64,000 nt of DNA from RPQJ01 sp963732375 (GCA_963732375.1 CAVSZE010000003.1:496001-560000), one strand, 5' to 3'; shown: positions 16,262 to 25,659, counted from the first letter of the stretch. Notes: generated by a model from the letters alone, not told the origin. Made by a program: numbers and translations.

Positions 16262-17656
16262 ATGCGAATCGCCTTCATATCCGCCAACCGGGAAACGATG
16301 CCGGACGCCGTCATCCCGCTCGGTCTGCTGCACGTAATGGCTGCCACGCCCGCGCGGCACGAGAAGCTGTTCTGGGACCTCTGCTTCGAGGCCGACCCGA
16401 TCGCCACGGTGGTGAGCAATCTGCGCGAGCACCCGCCGGACGTGGTCGCGATCGGTCTTCGCAACCTGCAGAACATGGACTACACGAGCATCACGTCGAA
16501 CCTTGATGCATACCGCACACTGATCCAGGCGGTGCGCGCCAATTCGTCAGCTCCCATCGTGCTCGGCGGCGGCGGTTTCTCCCTGGAGCCGCGAGCCCTG
16601 ATGGAAGATCTCGGCGCCGACTATGGCGTCGTGGGGGAAGGCGAGCGTGCCTTCGCGGCGTTACTCGACGAACTCGAACGACCGGAGCCCGCGCTTCCGG
16701 AGATCGAACGCGTTTATTACCGTGCCGCTGGGCAGCTGTGTTTCACGGGCAGCCGCGCCGACCAGCTCCCAATGGACGACTTTCCGCGGCCCGACCATAG
16801 AGCTCTGTCTGAACGGTACTACACAGACTACGGCATCGAGTCCTTGCAGACGAAGCGAGGCTGTCCGCTGCAGTGCACCTACTGCACTTACCCGCTGATC
16901 GAGGGCAGCAACAACCGCTTGCGTGATCCCATCAAAGTCGCCAATGAATTCATGGCGCTCTGCGAGCGCGAGGACGTCGCACACCTCTTCATCGTGGACA
17001 GTGTCTTCAACCTGCCGCTGCGACACGCGAAAGACATCTGCCGTGAACTGGTGGCGCGCGGGAACCGCACTCCGTGGACGAGCTATATCAACCCGGCTGC
17101 GTTTGACGGCGAGCTTGCGGAACTCATGGTGCGTGCCGGAGCCGCGGGCATGGAGATCGGGTCCGACAGCGGCTGCGACGAGATGCTGGACCGCCTCAAG
17201 AAGGGCTTCCGCACCGACAAGATCAGGCGACTCTCGGCGCTTGCCGGCGTTCACGGCCTCAAGGACTGCCATTCCTTCATCCTCGGCACGACCGGCGAAA
17301 CACTGGAACACGTCGAGCGCACGCTCGATTTCGTGGAAGACCTAGACCCTTTCGCCGCAGTGATGCTCGTCTGGGTGGACGACCGCGAGGTCGTGAACCC
17401 GCATATTGAACTCGAGCGACGGCAGTTCCGGGATGAGATCTATGAGCGGATCGGGCGCCGCGCGGAGCGGCAGCCGCGCTGGATCGTACCCAAACTGGGC
17501 ATCCGCTTCGACCCGCGAGTGTTCGCCGCGCTGCGCAGGCTTGGGCTGCGCGGCCCGCTCTGGCAGCATCTGGATCGCTTGCCAGCCCACGAACTCGCTG
17601 CCGGAGCCGGAATGCTCGCTCGTGACCGAAAGAGTTCGTGGCGTATGAACTTCTAG
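16262..17656 (+). CDS. B12-binding-type radical SAM protein
   Basis: This 464-residue protein has an N-terminal Rossmann-like cobalamin-binding-type domain (about residues 1-130) followed by a radical SAM barrel. The cluster motif is KRGCPLQCTYC near residue 200, i.e. CxxxCxxC. The N-terminal domain lacks the DxHxxG lower-ligand motif, which is common in B12-radical SAM enzymes. A glycine-rich segment LGGGGFSLEP supports the fold. It is 12 bases after the membrane-protein gene and ends the operon. Such enzymes methylate unactivated carbons or rearrange skeletons, so it may modify the pigment or a lipid; the substrate is unknown. Confidence 0.85.
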   Translation: MRIAFISANRETMPDAVIPLGLLHVMAATPARHEKLFWDLCFEADPIATVVSNLREHPPDVVAIGLRNLQNMDYTSITSNLDAYRTLIQAVRANSSAPIVLGGGGFSLEPRALMEDLGADYGVVGEGERAFAALLDELERPEPALPEIERVYYRAAGQLCFTGSRADQLPMDDFPRPDHRALSERYYTDYGIESLQTKRGCPLQCTYCTYPLIEGSNNRLRDPIKVANEFMALCEREDVAHLFIVDSVFNLPLRHAKDICRELVARGNRTPWTSYINPAAFDGELAELMVRAGAAGMEIGSDSGCDEMLDRLKKGFRTDKIRRLSALAGVHGLKDCHSFILGTTGETLEHVERTLDFVEDLDPFAAVMLVWVDDREVVNPHIELERRQFRDEIYERIGRRAERQPRWIVPKLGIRFDPRVFAALRRLGLRGPLWQHLDRLPAHELAAGAGMLARDRKSSWRMNF

Positions 17657-17736
17657 TTCAAGTAGCGACAGGTTCGGCTCGTCCTCACTTCAACCACGTC
17701 GGCATCAGGTCAGCGCACTGCCGCCGAAGCAATGCC

Positions 17737-18180
17737 CTACCGCCGGGAAATGATGAAGTTGCCCAGGGCGACCCCGACGTCCCAGCCGCGTCCGGTGCCG
17801 CTCAAGGCAAGCGACACCTCGCCCTTGGTGACCACTTGGGCCTTCGCCGATTTCACGGCACCGGCGTGGGCTTCCGCCGATGCGTAGGAACCAAGCAGTT
17901 CGCTGATGTCGCTCACGCCCGAAAACTCGCCGCGGCCGTCGTCGATCGTCGACTTGCCGAACGTCAGCCCACCGCCCCTGGCCTCCAACTTCACGGCCAT
18001 CGACTGGCCGTTCGAGCACTTGATCGTCCCGCTGCCGCTCGACTCCTTGTAGAAGACCGACCAGCCCGACATCTGAAAACTGAGCTTGCACGTCACGTCG
18101 TCTCCCGCCGTCGCCGCCGTCGGCAGCCACGCCAGCATCGCGCAAGCGCCAAGGATGATTCCTTCGAAGAGTCTGTGCAC
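17737..18180 (-). CDS. conserved secreted protein of unknown function
   Basis: This 147-residue protein has a signal peptide (hydrophobic core near residues 8-20, cleavage around ATAGDD). Two cysteines, in VTCKLSF and TIKCSNGQ, could form a disulfide. The mature part is rich in glycine, serine and alanine and ends WDVGVALGNFIISRR, suggesting a small beta-rich periplasmic protein. I do not recognise the family. It is convergent with the radical SAM gene and divergent from the MipA/OmpV gene. Confidence 0.7.
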   Translation of the reverse strand: MHRLFEGIILGACAMLAWLPTAATAGDDVTCKLSFQMSGWSVFYKESSGSGTIKCSNGQSMAVKLEARGGGLTFGKSTIDDGRGEFSGVSDISELLGSYASAEAHAGAVKSAKAQVVTKGEVSLALSGTGRGWDVGVALGNFIISRR

Positions 18181-18363
18181 GCGACCTCCTGGTCCAGCAA
18201 CTGTCGTATGTATTCCGCCCGCCGGCCCGTTCAGACCCTCGTATCATGCCCATGCGATGGCGCAATAGACAGCCGTCGCCATCCCCGCCAGCAACGTCCA
18301 TGTCCCGATCGCGGTCGAAAGACATGCTTTGCCAGATCAATATCCGTGGTCGTAAGCTCGCCT

Positions 18364-19221
18364 ATGACTTTCCCTCCGCGCTTTCTGCGCCGTCTCCTGT
18401 TTTCCGTCGCCATGTCGCTGCTCGCCGGCCTTTCCGCCGGCCATGCCTTCGCCGATGAAAAGCCGCTGTGGGAGCTGGGTATCGGCATGAGCGCCCTGTC
18501 CTTCCCCGACTACCGCGGATCGGACGAATCCAACCTGTACGCCATTCCCTTTCCTTACGCCGTCTATCGCGGCACCTTTCTCAAGGCGGACAAGGACGGC
18601 GTACGCGGCGCCTTATTCGACAGCGACCGCATCGAACTCAACATCAGTGTCGGCGCCTCGGTGCCCGTGAAGAGCGCCGATAACCGCGCCCGGCAGGGCA
18701 TGCCCGATCTGCAGCCGACGGTGGAGTTCGGACCGGCGCTTGACCTCAACCTGTGGCGTAGCGACAACCGACGTTTCAAACTGGACCTGCGCCTGCCAGT
18801 GCGCGCCGCTGTCACAGTGATGGGGGGCGTGGAGGGCGTAGGTTGGGTATTTTCGCCGCGCCTTACCCTCGACATCGTGGATGTTGCCGGGCTTGCCGGC
18901 TGGAATCTGGGGATGCTCGCCGGGCCCATGTACGGCTCGAAACGCAGCCATGATTATTTCTATTCGGTGGCGCCCAGGTACGCCACACCCGACCGACCGT
19001 CCTACGATGCCGATGCGGGCTACGCCGGCAGCCAGTTCCTGATGTCGGTTTCGAAGCGCTACCCGAAATATTGGCTGGGTGCATTCGTGCGCTGGGACAG
19101 TCTCAACGGCGCTGTATTCGCCGACAGTCCGCTGGTCAAGAGCGAGAACTACTTTGCCGCCGGCGTCGCCTTCGCCTGGGTCCTCTGGGAGTCGTCCACG
19201 CTCGTCGAGGCGGTGGATTGA
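18364..19221 (+). CDS. MipA/OmpV-family outer membrane protein
   Basis: This 285-residue beta-barrel protein has a signal peptide (LLFSVAMSLLAGLSAGHAFA) followed by WELGIGMSALSFPDYRGSD, the hallmark opening of the MipA/OmpV family. Alternating hydrophobic strands follow, and the C-terminal region is aromatic-rich (FAAGVAFAWVLW). MipA scaffolds murein enzymes in E. coli, while OmpV-like members are surface proteins of unclear function. The ATG at 18364 immediately precedes the signal peptide; the long open frame back to 17638 is shadow sequence. The polysaccharide deacetylase gene starts 28 bases downstream. Confidence 0.88.
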   Translation: MTFPPRFLRRLLFSVAMSLLAGLSAGHAFADEKPLWELGIGMSALSFPDYRGSDESNLYAIPFPYAVYRGTFLKADKDGVRGALFDSDRIELNISVGASVPVKSADNRARQGMPDLQPTVEFGPALDLNLWRSDNRRFKLDLRLPVRAAVTVMGGVEGVGWVFSPRLTLDIVDVAGLAGWNLGMLAGPMYGSKRSHDYFYSVAPRYATPDRPSYDADAGYAGSQFLMSVSKRYPKYWLGAFVRWDSLNGAVFADSPLVKSENYFAAGVAFAWVLWESSTLVEAVD

Positions 19222-19249
19222 AATGCGCCTGCCAGACACTGATTAGCCC

Positions 19250-20026
19250 GTGGCCAAGGTCATAGCAATAGAGATTCTTGCGGCGCTCGGAGTGCTTGCC
19301 GCGCTCTGGTTAGGCGATGCCCCGACTTCATGGTGGATTGCCGGACTGATTGCCCTCTCGGCGATTTCGCTGATCGCCTGGGGCGTGTTCGACGTCAACA
19401 GTTCGCTCTGGGCTCCCACGCTGTGGCACGTACCAGGCGTCAACGCCGTTGCGCTCACGTTTGATGACGGACCTGACCCCGAATTCACGCCCCGCGTGCT
19501 TGAAATCCTGGCACGCGAGAAAGTGACCGCCACATTCTTCGTCGTGGGCGAGCGCGCCCGCGCTAACCCGGCCCTTCTGCGCGACATCGACCGTCAGGGT
19601 CACCTGATCGGCAATCACAGCTTCAGCCACGCGTGGAACATCAACTTCGCGCTTCACGCAGGACTCACTCGCGAGATCAGCGACTGCAACGCTGCTGTTG
19701 AAGCCGCAATTGGAAAGCGCCCGCACTTCTACCGTGCCCCGTTCGGCTTCAAGAACCCCGCGCTCGGCGACGTGCTGTCGAAACAGGCCATGACCTGCGT
19801 GGGGTGGCAGGTTCGCGGCTTTGACGCCGTCCGCTCGGACGCCAACGAAATTGCTCGTCGCCTGGTGCTCAAGGCCAGGGCGGGCGGGATCCTTCTTCTG
19901 CATGATGGTTCCGGCTTGCAGGGCACGCGGGACCGCAGCGCCACGCTCGAAGCGCTGCCGGTGGTTATCGATGGCCTGCGCTCGCGCGGCTTCGCATTCA
20001 AGCGCCTGGACGAGCTCACCCGATGA
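19250..20026 (+). CDS. polysaccharide deacetylase (NodB homology, CE4)
   Basis: This 258-residue protein begins with two hydrophobic segments (residues 3-20 and 27-44), so the catalytic domain is membrane-tethered. The NodB motifs are present: LTFDDGPDP near residue 67 holds the catalytic and metal aspartates, GNHSFSHAW near residue 122 holds the metal histidines, and YRAPFGF and LLLHDG follow. It should remove acetyl groups from peptidoglycan or an extracellular glycan. The GTG start at 19250 is the only one that includes the first helix. Its stop overlaps the methyltransferase start as ATGA. Confidence 0.9.
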   Translation: MAKVIAIEILAALGVLAALWLGDAPTSWWIAGLIALSAISLIAWGVFDVNSSLWAPTLWHVPGVNAVALTFDDGPDPEFTPRVLEILAREKVTATFFVVGERARANPALLRDIDRQGHLIGNHSFSHAWNINFALHAGLTREISDCNAAVEAAIGKRPHFYRAPFGFKNPALGDVLSKQAMTCVGWQVRGFDAVRSDANEIARRLVLKARAGGILLLHDGSGLQGTRDRSATLEALPVVIDGLRSRGFAFKRLDELTR

Positions 20027-20757
20027 AACCGCAAGAATCGGCCGACCCAGGGCTCCTGGAAACGAACCGTGAGTTCTATGACTCCCTGTGGACGGACGCT
20101 CGCCTGGCCGGCCCAGAGTCGTTCAATACCTGGCCGCTGGTCTGCTCTCTCGTCTCCCACACGCGGCGCAGGCTGGAAGTTGCTCCAGGACTAAGGCCGC
20201 GACTGCCGCTCCAGGGGACGCATTTCGTGGACATGAGTGTGCCGGCTGTCTCGAAGCTCCGGGCGCGTGGAGCGAATGCGGTGCAGGGCCTGGTGACATC
20301 GCTGCCGTTTCCGGATGGCGTTTTCGATCTCGTCTGCGCGCTCGACATCGTCGAACATGTGGCCGATGACGATGGTGCGCTGTCGGAATTGTCTCGCGTT
20401 GCTGCGCCGGGCGCGGCGTTCCTGCTCTCGGTGCCGCTGCACCCGTCGCATTGGTCAGCCTTCGACGATTTCGTCGGCCATCGGCGCCGTTACCAGCCTG
20501 ACCGGCTGCTCGAGAAACTTGCCGAGCACGGCTTCTCGGTGAACCAGAGCGCGATCTACGGAATGCAGCCCAAGTCGTCACGCCTGCTCGATCTTGGGAT
20601 GTGGTTTCTTACACACCGGCGCGAAAAGGCGATGTGGTGGTACAACCATGTGTTGATGCCACTCGGGACGCGCTTTCAGAAGAAGCTCACGCTCGTTCCC
20701 GGCATGATCGACAACGAGAGGGTGGACGAGATCCTCCTGGTCTGCAGGAAGGAATGA
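20023..20757 (+). CDS. class I SAM-dependent methyltransferase
   Basis: This 244-residue protein fits the Methyltransf_11 type. The motif-I region FVDMSVPAV is weak in glycines. Motif II reads FDLVCALDIVEHV, and a post-motif APGAAFLLSVPLH follows. It is translationally coupled (ATGA) to the polysaccharide deacetylase, suggesting both act on one glycan or lipid-linked intermediate; the substrate is not evident. The degenerate glycine motif means cofactor binding is a little less certain than in textbook members. Confidence 0.82.
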   Translation: MKPQESADPGLLETNREFYDSLWTDARLAGPESFNTWPLVCSLVSHTRRRLEVAPGLRPRLPLQGTHFVDMSVPAVSKLRARGANAVQGLVTSLPFPDGVFDLVCALDIVEHVADDDGALSELSRVAAPGAAFLLSVPLHPSHWSAFDDFVGHRRRYQPDRLLEKLAEHGFSVNQSAIYGMQPKSSRLLDLGMWFLTHRREKAMWWYNHVLMPLGTRFQKKLTLVPGMIDNERVDEILLVCRKE

Positions 20758-20796
20758 CCATGATTCCGGGCACTCGCATGCGGCTGTTTCGGTCCG

Positions 20797-22551
20797 CTAC
20801 GGATTCCGGTCCTGCCAGTCCACCCACTCGACGGGATTCGCGGCAAGATAAGCGTGCACGGCCTCGCCAATCGTCGCGTGGAATGTCTGCTCGCCGAAAT
20901 GACTGAACAGCCCGAAGCGCTTCAGCTTGTCCTTCACCGGGTCCTTCATCTCCGCGAAGCACAGCAGGATGCCCGCTTCGCGCAACGCGTCGTCGAGTTC
21001 GGACAGTACGTCCGCCGCGGTCACGTCTACGCTCGTGACCGGTTCGGCCGTAACGACCACCCATCGCACCGGCGTCGGTGAATTCGCCACGGCGTCGAGC
21101 ACTCGGTCCCGGAACAACTCGGCGTTGGCGAAAAAGAGTGGCGCGTCCCAGCGAAACAGCACCAGGCCCGGGATGCGCTGCGCTCGCGGATAGCGCGTTA
21201 CGTCGTGGTAACCCCTGACGCCGTCCACGCGCCCGAGCACGGCGAAGTGCGGCCGCCACCCGTCCCAGAGGAACTCGATCACTGCAATCACGATCGCGAG
21301 CGCGATGCCAGGGATTGCGCCAAACACTGCGACCCCGGCGAAACACGCCATCGACAGCCAGAACTCCCAGCGCTGGATCCGGTAGATGCGGCGCAGGTCG
21401 GCGATCTCGATGAGCCCGATTGCCGAGGTTATGACCACGGCGGCCAGCGCCGAATTGGGCAGGTATTCGAGGAGATCGGGTGCAAGGATCAACAGCAGCG
21501 CGATGGCCACAGCACCGACCACGCCTGTCAGCTGGGTCTTCGATCCCGCTGCTTCCGCCACCGGCGTCCGCGAACCGCTGCTGCTGATCGGGAAGCCCTG
21601 GAAGAAGCCAGCTGCAAGGTTCGCGACCCCAAGGCCCACCATCTCCTGGTTCGGGTCCACCGGCGTCCGCAATCGCGCGGCGTAGGTTCTCGAGAGCACG
21701 CTGGTGTCCGCGAACGACACCAGCGCCACCGCGATGCCGCCGGTGACCACCGGAACGATGTCGCCGATACCGATCAACGGCACCACGGGAATGGGCAATC
21801 CCTGTGGAAGCGGACCGAGTACAGCCACACCTGCGTCGCCGTAGGCGCCGGAGACCGCGACCACGACCGTCGCAGCAATGACGGCGATCAGGATCCCGGG
21901 TACGCGCGGGTAGCGCTTGAGCAGCAGAATCAGCAGCAACGCCCCGCCGCCGATGGCGAACGTTGCCGTATTCGTGCCGCCGGCGAGAACCTGCCGGACG
22001 ATGCCCCAGGCCTGGAGCACGGGCCCGTCTGCTTCCACGGAGAAGCCAAACAGCTTCGGCAACTGGCTCAGGATCACCGTGAGTGCGATGCCGTTCATGT
22101 AGCCGTAGCGAATCGGTTTCGAAAGCAGCTCAGTGACGAAACCGAGTCGCGCAAGACCCGCACCGATACATACGATTCCCGACACGACTGCCATTGCACC
22201 GGCAATCGCCACGGCGCGGCCAGGGTCGCCGGCCGACAGCGGAAGCACGACAGCGAGAATCACTGCTGCGAGCGAGGAGTCCGGCCCCAGCACCAGGATC
22301 CGGCTCGGCCCGAACAGCGCGTAGGCGAGCAGCGGCACGATCGTGGCGTAGAGCCCGTAGATGCCGGGCACACCCGAGGCCTCGGCATACGCGATGCCGA
22401 CCGGCACCAGCATGGTCGTGAGCACGAGACCGGCGAGGATGTCGCGACGAAACCACTCGCGTTGGTAGTTCCGCAGCGTAACCACGCCCGGCAGCCAGCG
22501 GGCCCAGCCGGTAACACCGGAGAGCAAGGTGCGCCGCAGCGGGCTGCTCAA
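20797..22551 (-). CDS. SulP-family anion transporter with STAS domain
   Basis: This 584-residue protein has about 12 membrane helices. Its N-terminal domain includes LTTMLVPVGIAYAEASGVPG, the SulP signature, and a C-terminal STAS domain follows from about residue 440 (VRWVVVTAEPVTSVDVTAADVL). Members carry sulfate, bicarbonate or carboxylates in symport; the substrate here is not resolved. The start is TTG at 22551, supported by a strong AGGAGG about 7 bases upstream. It is divergent from the TIR-domain gene, 57 bases away. Confidence 0.92.
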   Translation of the reverse strand: MSSPLRRTLLSGVTGWARWLPGVVTLRNYQREWFRRDILAGLVLTTMLVPVGIAYAEASGVPGIYGLYATIVPLLAYALFGPSRILVLGPDSSLAAVILAVVLPLSAGDPGRAVAIAGAMAVVSGIVCIGAGLARLGFVTELLSKPIRYGYMNGIALTVILSQLPKLFGFSVEADGPVLQAWGIVRQVLAGGTNTATFAIGGGALLLILLLKRYPRVPGILIAVIAATVVVAVSGAYGDAGVAVLGPLPQGLPIPVVPLIGIGDIVPVVTGGIAVALVSFADTSVLSRTYAARLRTPVDPNQEMVGLGVANLAAGFFQGFPISSSGSRTPVAEAAGSKTQLTGVVGAVAIALLLILAPDLLEYLPNSALAAVVITSAIGLIEIADLRRIYRIQRWEFWLSMACFAGVAVFGAIPGIALAIVIAVIEFLWDGWRPHFAVLGRVDGVRGYHDVTRYPRAQRIPGLVLFRWDAPLFFANAELFRDRVLDAVANSPTPVRWVVVTAEPVTSVDVTAADVLSELDDALREAGILLCFAEMKDPVKDKLKRFGLFSHFGEQTFHATIGEAVHAYLAANPVEWVDWQDRNP

Positions 22552-22608
22552 TTCAGGCCTCCTCGACCGGCTATGCTAGAGTCCCGCGTCATTGTACGGG
22601 GAGAGCCG

Positions 22609-24387
22609 GTGGCCGACATTTTCGTCTCTTATTCGAGGAACGACAAAGCACTTGTCGCTCCGCTCGTCGCCGCACTCGAAACCGAGGGTTGGTCGGTCTG
22701 GTGGGATCCAGCGATCACGCCGGGCCAGGAATTCGACACGCTGATCTCCCGCGAGCTCGACGAGGCGAAGACGCTGATTGTCGTGTGGACGCAGAGTTCG
22801 GTCGATTCGCGCTGGGTCCGGGGCGAGGCTCGCGATGGGGCCGATCGTGGCGTCCTGGTCCCGGTTCGATTCGACAACGCGCGCCTGCCAATCGATTTCC
22901 GCGCGGTCCACACGACTGATCTCGATGGCTGGGGCGAGGACCGCGAAAGCGAGGCCTTCCGTTCGCTCTGCCAGGCCCTCGAGGCCAAGCTTGGTGCGAG
23001 GAAGAAGAAAGCCGCGGCGACCGCGATCGCCGTGCTGCCGCTCGCCAACATGAGTGCCGACCCGGAAAACGAATACTTCAGCGACGGCATGACCGAGGAG
23101 ATCATCAACGCGCTCTCCAAGGTGCCAGGTGTTCACGTGGCATCCCGGTCATCGTCGTTTGCGTTCAAGGGAAGAAAGGACGTCGATGCCCGGCAGATCG
23201 GCGAGAAGCTCGGCGTGACCACGCTGCTGGAAGGAAGCGTGCGCAAGGTCGGAAGCCGTATTCGCATCGCGGCGCAGCTCGTCAATGTCGAAAACGGCTA
23301 CCAGATCTGGTCGGAGACCTACGACCGGCAGCTCGAGGACATCTTCGCGGTCCAGGACGAGATATCGCGTTCGATCGTCGAGGCGCTGAAACTGCGGCTG
23401 GTCGGCAGCGAGATGGCCGTGGTCGCGCCGACCAAGAATCTCGACGCCTACACGACGTACCTCAAGGGTCGTTTCCACTTCAACAAGTTCAGCGAGGTTG
23501 GGCTGCGCAAGGCCTACGACCTCTTCCAGAATGCGCTGCTGCAGGACCCGGGATTCGCACGAGCGTACGCGGGCATCGCGGACGTGTGGTGCGACCTGGC
23601 CGACGACTGGGTGGCGCCCGACGACGCCTACCCGCGGGCGAAGTCGGCAGCCGAGCGTGCGCTGCAGCGTGATCCCCAACTCGCCGACGCCATGATTTCG
23701 ATCGGCAAGGTGCTCTGCTGGCACGAGTGGAATTTCGCGGATGGGGTGAGACACGTCGAGCGGGCGGTGGCGCTCAGCCCGAACAACGCCGAGGCGCACT
23801 GGGTACTCGGTACCGCGCTACCGTTGGTTGGCCGTCTGCGCGAAGGCTATGAGTCCGTACGTCGCGCGCTCGAACTCGACCCACTCCGAGTCGAATACTT
23901 CGGCTGGGCCACGCGACTTCTGCTCTACGGGAAGGACTACGAGGCTGCCCTGAAGCAGGGCGAAGAGACGTTCGAGATCGACGAGAAATACGGTCGCGGC
24001 TTCATCTTTGTCGGCTCCACGTATCTGGCCATGGGCGACGCGGACACCGCGCTCGACTGGTTCCAGCGCGGCCAGAGCCTCGACACCGCGGTGCGCTCCT
24101 ACGACGCGATGATCGTCCGGGCGCTGGCTGCACTCGGTCGTCGTGAGGAGGCCGAGGAGATCCTCGCGCGATTGGAGAGCGAGTCGCGCCAGCAATATGT
24201 GCGGGCGGAGTACCTGGCCATGGGCCACGCCGCAGTCGGCAATCTGGACCAGGCCTTCGGCGCGCTGGAACGCGCATATCAGGCACGCTCCGCCGGCTTG
24301 ATCTATCTGCATCTCGATCCCGGCTACGAACCACTGCGGGTCGATCCGCGTTACGCGGACCTGGTGCAGCGCATCGGTCTTCGGTAG
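22609..24387 (+). CDS. TIR - TolB-like - TPR multidomain protein
   Basis: This 592-residue protein has three parts. Residues 1-125 are a TIR domain beginning ADIFVSYSRND. Residues 138-265 resemble the TolB/FlgO-like N-terminal domain (AIAVLPLANMS, YFSDGMTEEII, LLEGSVRKVG) seen in adenylate-cyclase-linked TPR proteins. The rest is TPR repeats. SRWVRGEARDG places a glutamate (E73) where TIR NADases such as SARM1 have the catalytic residue. GTG 22609 is chosen because GGGGAGA lies just upstream and the TIR fold begins at once; ATG 22573 is an alternative. No membrane segment is visible. It could be an NAD-cleaving sensor or a scaffold. Confidence 0.87.
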   Translation: MADIFVSYSRNDKALVAPLVAALETEGWSVWWDPAITPGQEFDTLISRELDEAKTLIVVWTQSSVDSRWVRGEARDGADRGVLVPVRFDNARLPIDFRAVHTTDLDGWGEDRESEAFRSLCQALEAKLGARKKKAAATAIAVLPLANMSADPENEYFSDGMTEEIINALSKVPGVHVASRSSSFAFKGRKDVDARQIGEKLGVTTLLEGSVRKVGSRIRIAAQLVNVENGYQIWSETYDRQLEDIFAVQDEISRSIVEALKLRLVGSEMAVVAPTKNLDAYTTYLKGRFHFNKFSEVGLRKAYDLFQNALLQDPGFARAYAGIADVWCDLADDWVAPDDAYPRAKSAAERALQRDPQLADAMISIGKVLCWHEWNFADGVRHVERAVALSPNNAEAHWVLGTALPLVGRLREGYESVRRALELDPLRVEYFGWATRLLLYGKDYEAALKQGEETFEIDEKYGRGFIFVGSTYLAMGDADTALDWFQRGQSLDTAVRSYDAMIVRALAALGRREEAEEILARLESESRQQYVRAEYLAMGHAAVGNLDQAFGALERAYQARSAGLIYLHLDPGYEPLRVDPRYADLVQRIGLR

Positions 24388-24477
24388 GCCGCTTGCGAAA
24401 AGCATGAGCGGGCCCGCCTGCGCGCAGACCAGGATCGCGGCACGGCGCGCGACAGTGCTGATACGATTGTCATCGCC

Positions 24478-25644
24478 GTGAACCGCTGGAACGTCATCGT
24501 AATCGGTGGGGGCGCTGTCGGAAGCGCAGCCCTTCGTGCCGCCAGCGAGTCCGGCGCGCGCGCGCTCTGCATCGAGCAGCACACGCCGGCGCACTCGCGC
24601 GGCTCGAGCCACGGGCACTCGCGCATTTTCCGGCACGCATACTTCGAGCACCCTGACTACGTTCCCCTGCTCCGTCACTCGACGGCCCGCTTCGAGTCCC
24701 TCGAGAGCGAGTCACGGACATCGCTGCTGAACCGCTGCGGCATGCTGGCCATGGGGTCGCCCAATTCAGAGATCGTGCTTGGATCCATCGAATCCGCGCG
24801 TCGGTGGAACCTGCCGGTCGAAGCTCTGGATGCGGCAGCCGTTCGCTCGCGATTTCCGTGGTTTTCGTTCGCCGACGACGCGATCGGCGCGTTCGAGGCG
24901 AATGCGGGAATCGTGCGTCCCGAGGCGACCATTGACGCAGCCATCCGTGTCGCGCGATCACGTGGCGCGGAGCTGCGCGTCAACCTGAGGGTAGGCAGCC
25001 TCGAAGAGGATGCATCCGGAGTGACGGTGGAGACGGACCGCGGTGACGAGCGCGCGGACGCGGTGATAGTCGCTGCCGGCGCCTGGACTTCGCGACTGCT
25101 GCCGGAGCTTGCGCCGTTGCTAGCGGTGACCCGGCAGGTTCAGGCTTGGTTTGCGCCGGCGCCCGGCGTCGATGCCGCAGCGATGCCGTGCTGGCTTTTC
25201 GACCGCGGGCAGGACCAGCGATCGGTCTATGGTCTTGCACCGGATCCCGCGGCGCCCGCGGACGCGAGTGGCGCGCCGACGCCATCCTTGTACCCGAAGC
25301 TCGGGCTGCACGGATCCGGCGACATGGTCGATCCGGAGATCGGCGCCGCCGAGGTGAACGACGCAGACGTCGAGCGAATCCGCAGCGCTTACCAGGAAAT
25401 CGCGCCATCGCTAGCCGGGGAACTGGCCGGTTCCGCGACCTGCCTCTACACGATGTCGCCCGACGGGCAGTTCCTGGTCGGGACGCGCCGAAGTTCGCGG
25501 CGGATCCACTTCGCCGCGGGCCTCTCCGGCCACGGATTCAAGCTTTCGCCGGCCCTGGGTGATGCGCTCGCACAACTCGCGATCACCGGTCGCACCGGAC
25601 TACCGATCGAGTTCCTTTCGCCTGGTCGGTTTGCGGGCGGCTGA
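24478..25644 (+). CDS. sarcosine/N-methyl-L-tryptophan oxidase-type flavoenzyme
   Basis: This 388-residue FAD amine oxidase has the dinucleotide motif VIGGGAVGSAAL at the N-terminus. RGSSHGHSRIFRHAYFEHP matches the sarcosine oxidase/SolA flavin-site stretch. ATCLYTMSPDGQF at about residue 321 holds Cys322, which aligns with the cysteine that covalently binds FAD in monomeric sarcosine oxidase. It would oxidise a secondary N-methyl amine, giving formaldehyde and hydrogen peroxide. The start is GTG 24478. The neighbours do not reveal the substrate. Confidence 0.9.
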   Translation: MNRWNVIVIGGGAVGSAALRAASESGARALCIEQHTPAHSRGSSHGHSRIFRHAYFEHPDYVPLLRHSTARFESLESESRTSLLNRCGMLAMGSPNSEIVLGSIESARRWNLPVEALDAAAVRSRFPWFSFADDAIGAFEANAGIVRPEATIDAAIRVARSRGAELRVNLRVGSLEEDASGVTVETDRGDERADAVIVAAGAWTSRLLPELAPLLAVTRQVQAWFAPAPGVDAAAMPCWLFDRGQDQRSVYGLAPDPAAPADASGAPTPSLYPKLGLHGSGDMVDPEIGAAEVNDADVERIRSAYQEIAPSLAGELAGSATCLYTMSPDGQFLVGTRRSSRRIHFAAGLSGHGFKLSPALGDALAQLAITGRTGLPIEFLSPGRFAGG

Positions 25645-25659
25645 GCCGGCGAAAGGCGA

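Noticed and set aside
17638..18363. extension of the MipA/OmpV frame
   Set aside because: It is antisense to the small secreted protein; the signal peptide starts at 18364.
21205..22608. upstream extension of the TIR protein frame
   Set aside because: It is antisense to SulP; the GTG at 22609 has a strong ribosome site and begins the TIR fold.
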